Shown here: one piece after another, positions 1 through 12,091 of the stretch
How positions within the stretch are numbered: the first letter of the stretch is position 1
How the letters are laid out: each line of letters begins with the position of its first letter
DNA from: Chlorops oryzae
Lineage: Eukaryota; Arthropoda; Insecta; Diptera; Chloropidae
Assembly: GCA_020466095.1 (NCBI GenBank)
Contig: CM035806.1
Location: 162,119,379-162,183,378, forward strand
Length of the DNA stretch: 64,000 bases
Direction: 5' to 3'
Translations under genes and position numbers: made by a program
Notes under the pieces: generated by a model
The model's database searches: none
What the model saw: the letters and a program-made list of their open reading frames with translations, nothing else
What the model was told of the DNA's origin: nothing

Positions 1-265
1 AAAAATATGAAAAGAGTCAAAGAGTCTGTCATTCTCTGTGGCTTCTTAGAACAGCTCTTAGTTTTTTTTTCTTTGGCGAGGAAAATAAGTTCCTAATAGA
101 AATAATCGGGGGAAATAATCGTGGCGTACACAACACCGGGAAGAATACGAAATTCAAAAAAAAAAAAAAAAATTTAAAAAAATTCCATAAATTAAATTTA
201 TAAAAAAAAAACCTGAAAAACTTTTCCCCCATTTTGATTGAATTTTTTTCTTTTATATTTTGCAG

Positions 266-759
266 CCAACACATTTAAGTGTGACTGTGGACTTAAATGG
301 ATAGTCCAGCTGAGCAAAGATTACGAAGCCGAGATCTATCCAGACGTATTGAAGAAGGCATTCGACAATTTCAATTGTTCACTGAACTATCCAAAAGTTA
401 CAGACTTTATCCAACCAATTCCTGAGTATATAATTCATTTTATCGAAAATCATGACCGCCCGAAGGTCAATGCATTAAACAACACTGACGACATAAGCTC
501 ACTGCCATCATCCATTGTCGAAGGGCCAAAACGCGAGGCTCGTGTGAGCATTGAGGTTCCATTTTTCTCACTCCGCAAGGAAGCGCTCCGCAACTGTGAG
601 CCAGAAATCGTTGAACCCGAAACTGAATTTCCACCGATGCCCGGCACTAATGGATCGAATGGGTGTCTTTTCAATTCAATCCCTATATCCTACATCGTTG
701 TCATCATTTACCTTGGATTTTATATATTTTGCACTGCATTGGCATTTTATCTGCAATAA
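266..759 (+). CDS. Terminal coding exon of a leucine-rich-repeat cell-surface protein (partial)
   Basis: Open frame of 163 residues plus the last two bases of a split codon. A polypyrimidine tract and TTTGCAG end at 265, so this is an internal acceptor (phase 1) and earlier exons lie outside the window. Near the start of the exon FKCDCGLKWI matches the opening of an LRR C-terminal cap (C-x-C-x-L-x-W); a further cap cysteine follows in FNCSLN. NCS, NNT and NGS are possible N-glycosylation sites. The C-terminus has a small-residue stretch (GTNGSNG), then about 25 hydrophobic residues ending only one or two residues before the TAA. A tail with no cytoplasmic part suggests a GPI-anchor signal, as in the fly LRR proteins connectin and chaoptin; a tail anchor is the alternative. 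The LRR assignment is fairly secure, the exact gene is not. It would act outside the cell in adhesion or ligand binding. Confidence 0.72.
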
Positions 760-1300
760 TGGCCTCAAGGTAATTAATATCTTTTAAGATTAAGATTTTT
801 TGTTTTGTTTTCTTTTTTTTCAGTCTCAGAGAGACCGTCCATTAGTCCGTTAGTTTATTTATCAGTGTATCAGTCTGTGGGTCGGTCACAGTAAGTCCGT
901 GTTAGACCGTAAGGACTCTATAAAAACATGATTTTAAGATTTGTCTCTAAGACGTGTGCTTAATTTGATTGACTTGACACTTGTTTAATTTTAAGATAGA
1001 AGCCATTCTGTTGTCCGGCGTACGTACGTACACCCCATATACCTCCATATACATTCAATCACGGACGATATGATGCCGTATAAATTTATTGAACTGAATT
1101 TTTTTTTGTGTTAATTAAGTATGTCAAGCAATTTTCAAAAAGGAAGTTCCTTCGATTTATTTTTTGAGAAATTGCTCATTTTTAGGCAATCATTTTCTAC
1201 ACTAGCTTCGACTAGAGGTTTCAAATATCTAAAAAAAAAAAAAAAAAAAAACAACCTGAACCTACACATATACATACAAAAACTTTGCACAATAAAATGT
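760..1300 (+). other. 3' UTR of the LRR gene with possible short intron and poly(A) signal
   Basis: Ten bases after the stop there is a good donor (AAG|GTAATT, GT at 770) and a strong acceptor (T-rich tract then CAG at 821-823). Together they would give a 54-bp intron, the usual size of short fly introns. A poly(A) signal AATAAA lies at 1291-1296 with A-rich sequence after it; another AATAAA is at 3716-3721. The 3' UTR end is inferred, not seen. Confidence 0.4.
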
Positions 1301-1479
1301 ACATTTTTTAAATTAAAAAAAAAAAAAAATTAAAAAAAAAAATTAAAAAATATGAAAGAATACTACATAAGGAATAACTTAAACGAATTAAAGCAGCAAA
1401 TCCCAATGGGTAATTTCAACTGGACTTCAGATAATATGCAAATCGATAATAATTGACACTATCCATATTCACTCTCTAC

Positions 1480-2003
1480 AGTGGCGTGTCCAGAGAAAGA
1501 GTGCTTCGATAGTTCTTATATTTTCCGCAGTGGTATATTGAACAATTATAAGACATTGGCCCAAAAAAATTTGGGGGGGGGGGGGGGTGGGGGTGGTGGA
1601 AATAGAGGAAGTTTAGAGAGTTATGGACCAAAAACCAAAAAAAATCCGAAAAAATTCATGCCGTCCGATTTGGATGAAAATTTATATATAGAATAAGTGA
1701 AAAATTCTAAGAATTTTGGCGTCAAAATTTTTTCAAGAAACGGATTACCAAAAAGGACCAGTTTTTTTAAAAAAATTTTAGTACCAACATTCTTATAATT
1801 TTTTACTTATTCTATATATAAAATTTCATCCAAATCGGACGGCATGAATTTTTCGGATTTTTTTTGGTTTTTGGTCCATAACTCTCTAAACTTCCTCTAG
1901 CCCCATCCAAATTTTTTTGGGCTAATGTCATATAATTGTTCAATATACCACTGAGGAAAATATAAGCACTATCAAGGCACTCTTTCTCTGGACACGCCAC
2001 TGA
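1480..2003. repeat. Foldback element (about 200-bp imperfect arms), poly-G tract in left arm
   Basis: Sequence from 1480 (GTGGCGTGTCCAGAGAAAG) reappears as reverse complement ending at about 2003 (CTTTCTCTGGACACGCCAC). Pairing continues inwards through TATATATAGAATAAGTGAAA at about 1683 and its complement near 1805. The centre is near 1750. The two short open frames inside are the same arm read outward from each end and are not genes. A third, single-armed copy lies at 48236-48460, so this is a dispersed family. The left arm carries a 15-G run absent from the right arm. Confidence 0.75.
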
Positions 2004-2217
2004 CTCTCTATTATCTTCTTCAATATATCCATAGCCCTTATTGTTGCTTGCAATTTGACATCCTTCGACTGCAATCGAATCCGATTTTCCAAATATACCT
2101 GCTAAGGACTAAATTTCAATACATAAAATTATCCAAAAACATATAAAAATTGATAAAAAAAATTTCTTCAAAAACATTTGACGAAAGAATGCCTTTCTCG
2201 TTAGGCTCCAAGTCATA

Positions 2218-2935
2218 CTACTTTGAATTTTCGCCCTTCCACCCTTCCACCAAAGGGTGAAGTTTCTTATCTAGAATAGAATACACAAAAAAGAGTGGCC
2301 TGTCCCTTCTAAAGTTTTTTTGGTGTGCTTGAAAATTAACCGTGACCTTTATTTTTGCCTCAACACCAATCAGATATACAAACAACCCCCCCCCCCCCTC
2401 CCCCACCACGAAAGGAGGACATTCGTAAAATACATAAGAAATCGATTTTTTTTTTGAATTCATGTTCAAATTTTCCCTCTAAACCTCTCATAAGCCCCTC
2501 CGCAAAGGGTGCGATTTCTATAAAATATACGAAATTGAAAGACGTGTCATACCCAACGTTATTTTTTTGGGGGGCGCTGAACACGCATCTAATTAAAAAT
2601 CGATTTCTTATGTATTTTAAAAGTGTCCTCCTTTCGTGGTGGGGGAAGGGGGGGGGGGGGTATGGGGGTTATTCTGAGGGGTGTCGAGGCAAAAATCAGG
2701 CACGTTGGTACATTCCGACCTCAGAATCCGATACGTCTTTCAATTTCTTATATTTTATAGAGATCGCACCCTTTGCGGAGGGCTTTTTTTTATGTATTCT
2801 AGAAACTTCACCCTTTGGTATATGGAAATACGTCTTCAGATTCATGTTCAGGGCATCCCCCTACCTCCCCCTCCCCCCGTTCCCCCGCTCCTTTTTTTTT
2901 TTTTTTTTTTTTTTTTGGGTGCCTGTGTTATAATT
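2218..2935. repeat. Compound foldback with poly-C/poly-G and poly-T tracts
   Basis: Several blocks recur in reverse complement: the poly-C/CCACCACGAAAGGAGGAC block (2385-2420) against the GTCCTCC...poly-G block (2625-2662); GCAAAGGGTGCGATTTCTAT (2502-2522) against 2760-2785; and ACCAAAGGGTGAAGTTTC (2250-2268) against 2800-2818. A related segment is at 17280-17410. Homopolymers of all kinds are unusually long here (14 C, 14 G and more than 20 T), so some run lengths may be consensus errors. No coding content is believable. Confidence 0.6.
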
Positions 2936-3068
2936 CTTAAATAACACACTGTGAAACATTTTTGAGGTCATCGAATGTTAAGGAAATTGAAACCGCAGGT
3001 TCCGAAATATTTATGATATACTTATATGTGAACCCCTTATACATATTTGGTTTTTTTTTTTTTTGATG

Positions 3069-3517
3069 GGCTACAGGTCGATTTTAAATCGATCTCAAAA
3101 AGTATGGCTGAGAATTAAGTTGCTCAGTTTTTTCTTTTATTTTACTCATCGCTACATCTCATTAACCGTTTGATATTTTATTTTCCTGTCTATTAAAAAA
3201 AAAAAAAATTTGCCTTAGACATGGAGAAAAGAAGACTACCTAATAACTGGTCGGAGGATGTCTAAAGGGCAAATTTTAGTCTCTTCTCTTGATTTCGGAT
3301 AAAAAAATTTTCAACTTTTCAATACCAAAATGGTATCAATTCAAGATTTCTGCAATTTCTACCACCTAAATGAAATTCTTTCGAGTCAGACATTATGCAA
3401 GTCCTCAATTCTCTTAATTCCCAATGTCTAAAGCTAAAACTTTCTTATAGACACGAAAATAATAAACTTAATTCTCGGCCATGCTTTTCGAGATTGACTT
3501 AAAATCGACCTGTAGCC
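3069..3517. mobile_element. Non-autonomous DNA element with about 50-bp TIRs
   Basis: GGCTACAGGTCGATTTTAA at 3069 is matched by its reverse complement ending at 3517. The pairing runs about 50 bases inwards (to ATTAAGT near 3119 and ACTTAATTC at 3466) with few mismatches. The 449-bp element has no open frame. Target-site duplication is not obvious, so the superfamily is left open. Confidence 0.65.
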
Positions 3518-4070
3518 AATCAAGGTAAACTAAATATAGGGATTTTCTAAATTGATCAAGTAATTTCAGGAATTGCAGCAAAACCTCAAATATGTTGCAC
3601 AATGTAAGTTTCCCTTGGGATATAAAACAAGAATATTTCGAAAAATTCCTTTCGATTGCTGTTTCGTAAATGCCAAAACAATTTATTCCTTGAGGTATTT
3701 TAAGTATTACAATTCAATAAATACCAAAAAAAAAAAAAAAAAAACGAACACCCATCGAACTTCAATTTGTTTTGAAACGTAAATAATTTATTTAAAAAAA
3801 AAAAACAAAAAAAAACACGTATACGTATACATACTCACATACCACACATTAACTAAATACACACTCAGCTAAACACGTTATTGTAACCACCACAGAAAAC
3901 ATCAAAATTATAATTTTTTGAATAAAATCAACATAAAGTCGTTAATTTAACGCGAAAGACAAACAAAAAAAAATAATTAAAGAAAAACATAAATTTGAAA
4001 TTGAAAATTTTGAGCTTCTTGCTGAAAATTAAACAATTATTTAAAAAAAAAAAAAAAAAAAAAAAAACAA

Positions 4071-4088
4071 CTCACAACCGGTTGTGAG
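4071..4088. repeat. Perfect 18-bp palindrome
   Basis: CTCACAACCGGTTGTGAG reads the same on both strands. It sits directly after a long A run. It could be chance or a protein-binding site; nothing else supports a function. Confidence 0.5.
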
Positions 4089-4831
4089 AATATTGCAAAA
4101 TTTCTTGGTGTACCCTTAAGTGTGAATCTTTTAAAGGCTCCTTCATTTAGTTCTTAAGATTTTGTGATTTTTTAAACATTTTACAGATTGAAACGAAAAG
4201 TCTTGAATATTTATAAAAATGTGTGGCTCAACGTCTACCATTTAAAACAAAATTACAATAATAATCTTTTTGAATCGGGTTGTTAAAATGACAATGATTA
4301 GGTTTTTAATTTAATTGAAATATTGTTTATGTATTCGAATTTTTGTTCAAAATTAAGACTACTAGGAGTAGGAAATAAAAAATTTTAAATTATACACCAT
4401 TGAAATTTATGTACTTGAAATTTATTTCTACATACATATATATTTAAATATCTTGATGTGCTCAAAAAAGAACATACATACATGCAACGTTGTATGTATA
4501 TCAGTTTCAAAGAGTTTAAATAAAACTTTCATTGTAACTTCATTGTAAAATAAGGGTAGCTGCAAAAAAACATGGACACATGGACGACACAGTCCATGCA
4601 TACACGCACAACATCGCGTTGCATTTTTTTTGGAATTTAGTGTAGTGGCCGCTTAATTGCTATTCACTGTTTTAATTAACGATCAATTATTATCTTATAA
4701 CGTGCTGTCAATTGTGCGTTACGCTTCCTCTACCTTAAGACTGAGTGCACTTTCATTTCAAGTGCATTAGATTGAGCGAGCTTTTTGCTATTTTGTTCCA
4801 ACTGAATTCAATAGCTTTTAAGGGTCAATAC

Positions 4832-5289
4832 TAGTGATGCCAGAAATAGTGAAGAGTTAGCCGAATACCGGATACCGAATGTTCGCTCAATCTTTCGGGA
4901 CGAATAACGAATATTCGGCATCCGGCAACTTGGGCCTTGGGCCTACTCGCGACCTACATACATATGTATATGGTGTCAAGATTAAGGCTGCCACTGAAAA
5001 ATTTACCTTCGTTTTTTAATGTTTTCAGAGAAAATTCAGAAAAATCTATTACAAATTAAATATTTCTAAAGATTCAAAGGCAAATGTGCTGCAATTTCTC
5101 GTTATTCAAATTTTTTTTTTTAACTTTATTATGAGAAAAATTAAAATTTTAGTTACTGCTGATTTTTTTAAAATAACTTATTTGTACTATTCGGTATTCG
5201 GCCGAATATTTTAACTATTCGGCCGAATACCGAATATTGAAAAAAGAGGCCTAATACCAAATAGTGTCCAAATATTCGTGGCATCACTA
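4832..5289. mobile_element. hAT-like MITE with TATTCGGCCGAATA subterminal motifs
   Basis: Termini TAGTGATGCC and GGCATCACTA face each other. The flanking 8-mers are GTCAATAC and GATAATAC, identical at six of eight positions, which fits an aged 8-bp hAT target duplication. Inside the ends the word ATTCGG/CCGAAT is repeated on both strands (4860-4925 and 5190-5240), typical of transposase-binding subterminal repeats in hAT elements. It is 458 bp with no transposase frame. Confidence 0.7.
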
Positions 5290-6104
5290 GATAATACAGT
5301 TACTCAACAAAAAAAAAAAAAAAAGAAGTCCATATAAATAACATCATAAAATCGCGGCAAATAATATTGAAAAAATAAAATCCGAAAAAAATTTGAAAAG
5401 AAAAGAAATATGAACAGAAGTAAAGTAAAAATCAAGAAAGCAAGCAGTTTACAATTTATGGTACCCTTAGCAGAGAAGAAATTTTTAGAACAACCCATAT
5501 TTACAATGGAGATATTTTCAGAAGACGTCTTTTGTCTCTAAAAGCATGAAAGCTGAAAAAACAATTTTTTTTAAACTCATTTTGATTTAAAAATAAAATA
5601 TTTAACCGTTATTTTAATATCTGAGTGTGTTACACCAACACTGATGTCATTGTAAATGGATTAATAAATAACAAGAGAAAATCACAAAAAAAAATAAGTT
5701 TAAATATTTATCGAATGTCTATTACCAATATTTACCAATTTAAAATACTTACATAATCAAATATATTATCATATTCCAAATAAATATTCCAAAATAATCG
5801 AAAAAAAAAAACAATACAAATAAGAGACTCATCACCATTAAAAAAAATTTGCTCTCATACTGAGAGCATAAAATAAAGACTACGTAAAATCCAAAAAAAA
5901 ATAGAAAAACAAAAGAAAAAAAATGGGCGATGAAAAATGAAAGCAAAATATTTCCACCTTCAACAATATTGCGTCCTTCATGTTTGACAACAGAAAAATT
6001 TCAAATCATACCACAAACAACCCCGGGTTGTTTCTTCATTTATTAAAACACAAAGAAATAAGACAGGCCTTCAGCAGCAGATTCACTTTGTTGCCTTGTA
6101 CCTA

Positions 6105-6182
6105 TCGTCCCCTCAGAAAATGACTGTCGTATGTCCCATAAGAAATACATGCGACATACGTCAGTCGTTTTCTGAGGGGACG
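6105..6182. mobile_element. 78-bp hairpin (30-bp near-perfect arms)
   Basis: CGTCCCCTCAGAAAATGACT at 6105 pairs with the complement ending at 6182. The arms are 30 bp, almost perfect, around an 18-base loop. Both sides carry CTAT, a possible 4-bp target duplication. It may be a miniature foldback transposon; a transcribed hairpin is possible but nothing supports it directly. Confidence 0.6.
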
Positions 6183-6190
6183 CTATGTGT

Positions 6191-6222
6191 ACAAACACAC
6201 ACACACACACACACAAACACAC
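6191..6222. repeat. (CA)n microsatellite
   Basis: Interrupted CA dinucleotide repeat directly beside the 6105-6182 hairpin. Other short dinucleotide tracts in the window are (TA)n at about 6648-6664, 8676-8692 and 43158-43175. Confidence 0.9.
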
Positions 6223-6507
6223 GTGTACACAAGAAGTCATACAGAAATCTACACACACCCTGCAGTAATTCAGAACACTCCGTGGAGTAGTACCAGTTTG
6301 GTTAACTAGCACTGAGTCCATTTCGAATGACTTTTGTAAGAGATCAATTGACGCGTTTAACACATTTGGCAGTCAATAAAAGATATCTAGCCCAACATGG
6401 ACTTGAATATGGAGTAGCTTTCATTAAAATTTCAAAATAACGAAGATTTTCTTTCCTCCGATTTCTGTTTTTTTTTTTTTGTTACAACAGACTCACCTAA
6501 AGCCATA

Positions 6508-6783
6508 GCTCCAGTTCTTTAAGACATGCCGTCTAAAATTCCTAGCGCATTTCTAAAGGTAAAAAAGTATCATATTTTTTGTCGGCTGCCATTCTTCCCC
6601 ACTATAATGTCAAATAATCAATTTACTTACATTTATACTATATCTTATTATATATATATATATATTTATATAAGATATGAAAAATTATTTTTGAACCTAA
6701 TCTGGGTTACCATTAAATTTTTTTTTTTTTTTTAGAAAAAAGTGTCTCAAAAGAAGTGAATACTTTTTTACCTGAACTGGAGC
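6508..6783. mobile_element. MITE with GCTCCAGTTC termini and TA target duplication
   Basis: TA-GCTCCAGTTC at 6506 and GAACTGGAGC-TA ending at 6785. Weaker pairing continues inwards (AAAAAAGTAT at about 6563 against ATACTTTTTT at 6760), and a TATA-rich palindrome marks the centre (6641-6676). It is 276 bp, with no coding capacity. Confidence 0.6.
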
Positions 6784-7427
6784 TAGCCTTCACTAGTTTC
6801 TATTGGAGGCTTTTTTTCATATGGATTTTTTCATATCATACCTATCATAAGCTGAAAAAAGTAAATTTTAATTAAATAATTCAGTTTGAAATTGTCATTG
6901 GAAAAATTTTAACCAAAATTTAAGAATTTTAACAATATTTAACTTCTTCGCAAGCAAAGCAAAGAGGGTTGACGAGGCTAGACCAGTTTTTTTGTGTTTT
7001 GTTTTTTATTATCTTTCCATTTTTCCATATCTCATAACGTACTAGTCCATATCGGGTCGCAATGTTAATGATGAATTTTTGCAGTCTTACTACAGGGTAA
7101 ATCATTTTGAAGGAAACACTTTTCAAAAACAATTCCATTCAACATAAAATTTTTTTCAAATATAATAATCTAAATAATCTTAAAAATAAATTATTAAATA
7201 TTAATTATAGACGTTCATTCAAATTACAAATTCAATTAAATCAAATTAAATTAAATTAAGAACAAAAGAAACAAAAAAAAAAAAAACTAACTTATATGCA
7301 CACATCGAGCGTTCACATGACAAAAGAAGCAGCATAAAAAAAGCTGAAGAATATATTGTATGCTAAATTTTCCGGAAAATAATCAAATAAATTTGATTAA
7401 ATTTTCAAACTTCTTCATTTAAAATTA

Positions 7428-8272
7428 CAGTTCTGTTGAATAAAATAGCAGCATTCCAGTTCAAAGCAAAAAAGCAACATACTATTTTAGTACGTTTATA
7501 TGTAAGTAAAATGCGTATCGAAACGAGCATTGCCAGATGGGTTTTCTTGCGCAGCGGGATTTTTTTTTAAATCAATTCTCTGCCATTTCTGACATAAATA
7601 ACGGCGGAAAATATTCTAAACAGCCCTGGTGGCATAAACAGCTGATTTAAATTTAAATTTAATTTTGAATCACATTCACATTTTCTGCGAGTTTCAATTT
7701 AACTGCAATTCCTTATGCTAATAGGAAAGCCAGGGTTTCGATGTGCATTTTTAGGTAAAAAAAAACAAGCACTAAAATATAATAATACTTTTTTACTGAA
7801 CTTCGGTCGGCCGTCAGATATGCCGCGTGCAATTTCTGACATGAATTTTCTGAAGTTTTTTTTTTTTTTTATATGGAGATCTTTTCATTCCTAGCTGAAC
7901 TCAGGGCTGGATTCGCTAGAAGTGGAAAGATCTCATTAAAAAAAAAAAAATTTTTTTTTTAATGAGCAAATCCGCTCGGATTCTCTTTGACATATTCGAC
8001 TTGAAGAAAAAAAAAATTGAGACCAAAATCGAAATTATTTCACTTTTTCTTCTTCTTGCATTTTAGCAAATTTCACTGCTTTTCCATTATTTCAAAAGAG
8101 AAATTCCGATAGGGAATTTTTATTATTCTTCTTGCCATTTAAATCATCCAATCAGATAAAAAAAAAGGTTTGCTGACATTTATGAGAAATTATGAAGAGA
8201 AAGCTCAACTAGAAAGTCGGATAGAATTTTATGGGTTTTTCAATTTAAGTCCTATTTTATTGAACAGAACTG
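7428..8272. mobile_element. Non-autonomous Tc1-like element
   Basis: TA-CAGTTCTGTTGAATAAAATA at 7426 and the inverted copy TATTTTATTGAACAGAACTG-TA ending at 8274. A CAGTT start, TA flanks and about 22-bp TIRs are what Tc1/mariner-group elements show. The 845-bp interior is A+T-rich with no transposase frame, so it is an internally deleted or unrelated-filler copy. Confidence 0.68.
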
Positions 8273-8483
8273 TAAGCATTGACATATCTTTTTGGACATA
8301 ATTTTTGGATGAAATTATGGTATGAAAAAAATGGTACTCACGGTAAATGGCATGAATAATAATCGAATCAATTAAAATGAATGTGCATGGCACCTGATAT
8401 CTGTGCGCCGTCGAGTCAAGAATGAGATTTTACCATAGTTAGGAGTATGATTGTCCAGTATTCCACGTCATGTGATTCGCAAA

Positions 8484-8590
8484 ATTAAAACAAAAAAAAG
8501 AAAAAGAAAAAAAATAAAAACGAAAAGAAAAAAGGAAAGAAATGAAAAGTAAAAAAGAAAGAAATGGAAAGAAATGAAAAGAAAATACAG
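8484..8590. repeat. Purine-rich tract (A/G on + strand)
   Basis: About 100 bases almost without C or T on the + strand, made of GAAA and GGAAAGAAAT words. Low-complexity sequence, not coding. The surrounding 8273-9640 holds long A and T runs and no recognisable gene. Confidence 0.8.
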
Positions 8591-9642
8591 TTAATGATTT
8601 TGCTCTCAAATTTAATCGAAAACATAATTATATAGTATTAAATATTCAACTTTTAATGTGTACTCACACAATATAACAATATATATATATATCTATCATA
8701 TACGTACGAACATATTAGCCAAAAAAAAAAAAAACGCAATTCCCATGTATGAAGGATTTTTTAATTTTTTTTATTTTTAAAAAATACTTTCGAAAATTAA
8801 AGACGGTTATCTTTTTTTTTAAATTTTAAAAATCATTTGAAATGTTCAAGTTTTTGCAATTTTTTAATATTTTTCCCTTTTTAACATGCATTTTTTTTTG
8901 CATTATTCTAAACAAATATTAACCAAAAAAAAAAAAAATAATAATTTAAAAAAGTATTTAAGGTTTTGTTTGAGATTTTATAAATTTCATCATCGCTCTT
9001 TGTTTTCCTGTGGATTCTCTGGCTGTAGTAGAATGTAAAAACCTCTTTTACAGAAATAAAATCCACTAAACTTTATAACTAACACACGGAGTTGCAAGTA
9101 GTTGCAATTTGTATTTCAATATCCCAGCTAGCATTTGCTGAAATTTTTGATCAAAAGCGAGTCTTTTTCGAGTCGCCTCTCTGATTAAAAAGATCACATA
9201 TGCGCTCGTTTTCTGTTCAAAAATGATACTTTTGTCGAGAGGAAACCTAGTCGCGATTCTTCTTGGCAAGTCATTTTTGAGTCATATTTGTCATCATATT
9301 CGAGTCTTTTTTGACTCATGTTTGTGATCATTTTCGGAGTCTTCTACGACTCATATTTGATTTTTCGTTTTCGTTTCTCGACACCGCGCGTTTGCCAAAT
9401 TGAAAGGCATGGATTTTTTCGTTTAGAACTTTAAAGTCAAAATCCATTCATGTCAATTTTGAGTCAAACATTGAGTGAAATTTAAGATAGTAACATTTTG
9501 GATGATCATATTTCAATCCCCTATGTGATTGATTGACGATTGCTCTTTATATCGTTTTTTTACTTTCAATACGAATTGCTTTCGAAACATATAGAAGAGT
9601 CGTTTTAGAATCTTCTTTTATTCTTTCGAAAAATACTTTTAT

Positions 9643-9758
9643 CGGGCATGTGACAGAAATCGAATACGACAGAAAAAGTTCGATTTCGCTTACATTTGTA
9701 TGAAAATTTAACCGAAATCGAACGTTTTCTGTCGTATTCGATTTCTGTCACATGCCCG
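9643..9758. mobile_element. 116-bp hairpin MITE (CGGGCATGTGACAG ends)
   Basis: CGGGCATGTGACAGAAATCG at 9643 pairs with its complement ending at 9758; the stem continues through AATACGACAGAAAA. The flanks contain TA on both sides. The same terminal sequence occurs alone at 21900-21921, so this is a dispersed family rather than a chance hairpin. Confidence 0.65.
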
Positions 9759-10291
9759 TATATGAATATTCTTATAAAGCAGTCTTCCAAGTGCTAGCTG
9801 GAATATGGTTTAGAACACTTTTAGCTATGAAATATGAAAAAATTGGAGAAGTATTTTTTTTTTTGGTACTTTCTTTTTAATTTTGAAAATGAGTTTTAAG
9901 TTTTTTTTTTTTGTATACATTTTGAAGTTGCTCACTTTGATTTAACAGAAAATCGTACATATTTTAAACATGCACAAAATGTTAAAAATACCTTAAAACA
10001 CAGAGTGCATATTAAATTTTGACATTGTATAAATCATTATTTTTGGACCATAATCAACCAAAATATCGCATTTTAAAAATTGACAATTTTATGAGGTTTG
10101 GCAAAAAAAAAAAAAAAAAAAAGGACGGACAAATTTTGAAAATCGCAACTTAAGGGGCGTGGTACGCTTAAACGGCTTAACAAATTAAGATAGTTCTTTT
10201 TGATTTCTCTTAGTCCAAGTATTGACTATTTAAAACAGTAAAAAATTTTTAAGCATTTCCAATCTTCACTTTTGGCATTTTTAGCCACACT

Positions 10292-10802
10292 CGGAGACAC
10301 ATCCCAGCAAAACTGGATACTTGTTTGCACTCACACATTTACAAAACATCATGCAAGCCGGATGCGCGTATTAAAGTGGTTTAAAACCCGTATCGATACG
10401 CGTATTCTCTCAGGCAAACGTAAATGGGCGAATTGGCGCATATAGATTTATACTTGTTTATCTTGTGTACGTGTACCACTCTGTTGAATACAATTATTAG
10501 CATGTGTAAGTGTAGCACGATGTTTCGTATGTGTATGAGTGCAATCGAGTATCGTGCTTTAGTGGACACCCTTACACATGCTAATGATTTTATTCAACAG
10601 AGTTTCACAGCTGGTACACGTACACAAGATAAACAAGTATAAATCTATATTCGCCAATTTACGTTTAACTGAGAGCATACGCGTATCGATACGGGTTTTA
10701 AACCACTTTAATACGAGTATCCGTCTTGCAGGGGTGTAGCATGATGTTTTGTAAATTTTTGAGTGCAAACAATTATCGTGTTTTGCTGGGATGTGTCTCC
10801 GG
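10292..10802. mobile_element. Long foldback element, about 230-bp arms, 45-bp centre
   Basis: Starts CGGAGACACATCCCAGCAAA and ends in its reverse complement. The arms pair almost all the way to the centre near 10545, including GTGGTTTAAAACCCGTATCG (about 10378) against its complement (about 10690), and TGTACGTGTACCA (about 10467) against 10615. The left and right arms differ by small indels. Open frames on both strands are the arms read in mirror image. No terminal duplication is clear. Unclassified. Confidence 0.7.
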
Positions 10803-10814
10803 CGACTGTCGAGC

Positions 10815-11040
10815 AGTATGGAACGGGACACACTCTAGCCCAAGCATGCTCTAGAAAAATCCCATTAGGTATGTTCTTGTACTGCACGCAACTGTTCAAA
10901 GCTGCCCAATTAAAAAAAATAAACTGTATGAAAATTGAACAATATTGAGCAGTTTCGTCTGTTCCCGTACTGCCGAAAACTGCCCAATTTTTTTTTTAAC
11001 TGTATGAAAATTTGGCAGTTTTGTGCAGTCCCGGAACAAA
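10815..11040. repeat. Diverged short direct repeats around CTGCCCAATT
   Basis: CTGCCCAATT, an A- or T-run, then AACTGTATGAAAATT occurs at about 10903 and again at about 10980. Related inverted words (GTTCCCGTACTGCC, CAGTCCCGGAAC, GCAGTATGGAACGGGAC) lie around them. It looks like the remnant of an element with internal palindromes; the boundaries are not clear. Confidence 0.4.
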
Positions 11041-11193
11041 CCAATATTTTGAAATTTGTTTCATTTTTGATTTTCAACCTTGGGGCAATCTCAAGCTCTG
11101 TCAGAAATTAAATACTTAATATAAAAAAAAATGCTTCAGAAACAAGGCTGAATTTTTCTGAAATGTTTTGTTGTATTAAGCTTTTTATATCAG

Positions 11194-12091
11194 TCGCATT
11201 TCTGACAGAACGGGATATAGCCACGTGCAATGAAAATTTTCGAACCGCAAAAAGATATAGGAAAGAAGAAAAGACCGAAAATGAAATTGAAAAATTTAGC
11301 AAAAACATTTCGTATTTACTATATCAATTCTTATTAGTCCGGCCGAAAAAAAAAATGCCGAAAAGAAAATTTATTTAAAAAAAATAATAAAAAAATTTTG
11401 TGTCCATCCATAAATAACATTAAAAATTTATGAAAATTATTCAATTCATTATACTTTATGATCTTTATACCTACTTTATGAATTTCTCCGTATTGTATAT
11501 GGGAATTGCTTTTATTTAGTAATAAATATTAACTTCTTCAATATGCAAAAATAAACAAGACCGCCTTTTATTTCCTTTGCTATCAGCCGTAAGTAAGTAA
11601 GGTACGTGGTGGGCATTGGCATGCCTCAATTTCGAATCGAATTAATTCTATAACTTAGGATGTTAGTTGAAGCACAGAAAAGGAAGGAGTGAACACGAAA
11701 TTTGGACAATTTATAATTGTATCGAAGGGAAGGCTGTATCTGTAAAATCTCTGCATAGGGAATTTGATACAAAAACAAAAGAGAAAAATATGATTTGCAT
11801 AGCATATCAAAAGATTATTGTTTGCTATTATCCATAGAACGCTGTCCATAGGCATTCATTTTGGTTGAAACTCAATATTCCAAGCCGGAATTCATGTTTC
11901 AACACAGCATTTCATCGATTTTTGATTCGGAAATAAAATGTCACTGGATGCAATATTCGAATTGCTTCGTATTTGCAGTGATAGGTCTTCTGGAGGAGAA
12001 GTGGTGGCGATCTCCCATTAATTGTAGGAGCTTATGTGTATTAAAGTATGGTATGCAGGGGTGGCTCTGGGATATGCGTAGGGGATGCGCG
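11194..12091 (+). repeat. 0.9-kb dispersed repeat, copy 1 (empty site for 13664-14915)
   Basis: Nearly the same sequence recurs at 13048-15162 in direct orientation, 1.85 kb downstream. The copies share the GACAGAACGGGA start, the AAGTAAGTAAGG segment, and the end GTGGCTCTGGGAT...GGGGATGCGCG. Copy 1 has about 26 extra bases near 11790. It also has no element where copy 2 is interrupted, so it shows the site before insertion (TATCCATAGAA). Short frames inside are not conserved between copies and are not treated as genes. Confidence 0.75.

Noticed and set aside
1481..2000. Mirror-image frames sharing a MACPEKEC start
   Set aside because: The same repeat arm read from both ends of a foldback; stops and poly-G differ between copies.
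10381..10899. Several 60- to 90-residue frames
   Set aside because: All lie in the foldback and are shadows of its palindromic arms.
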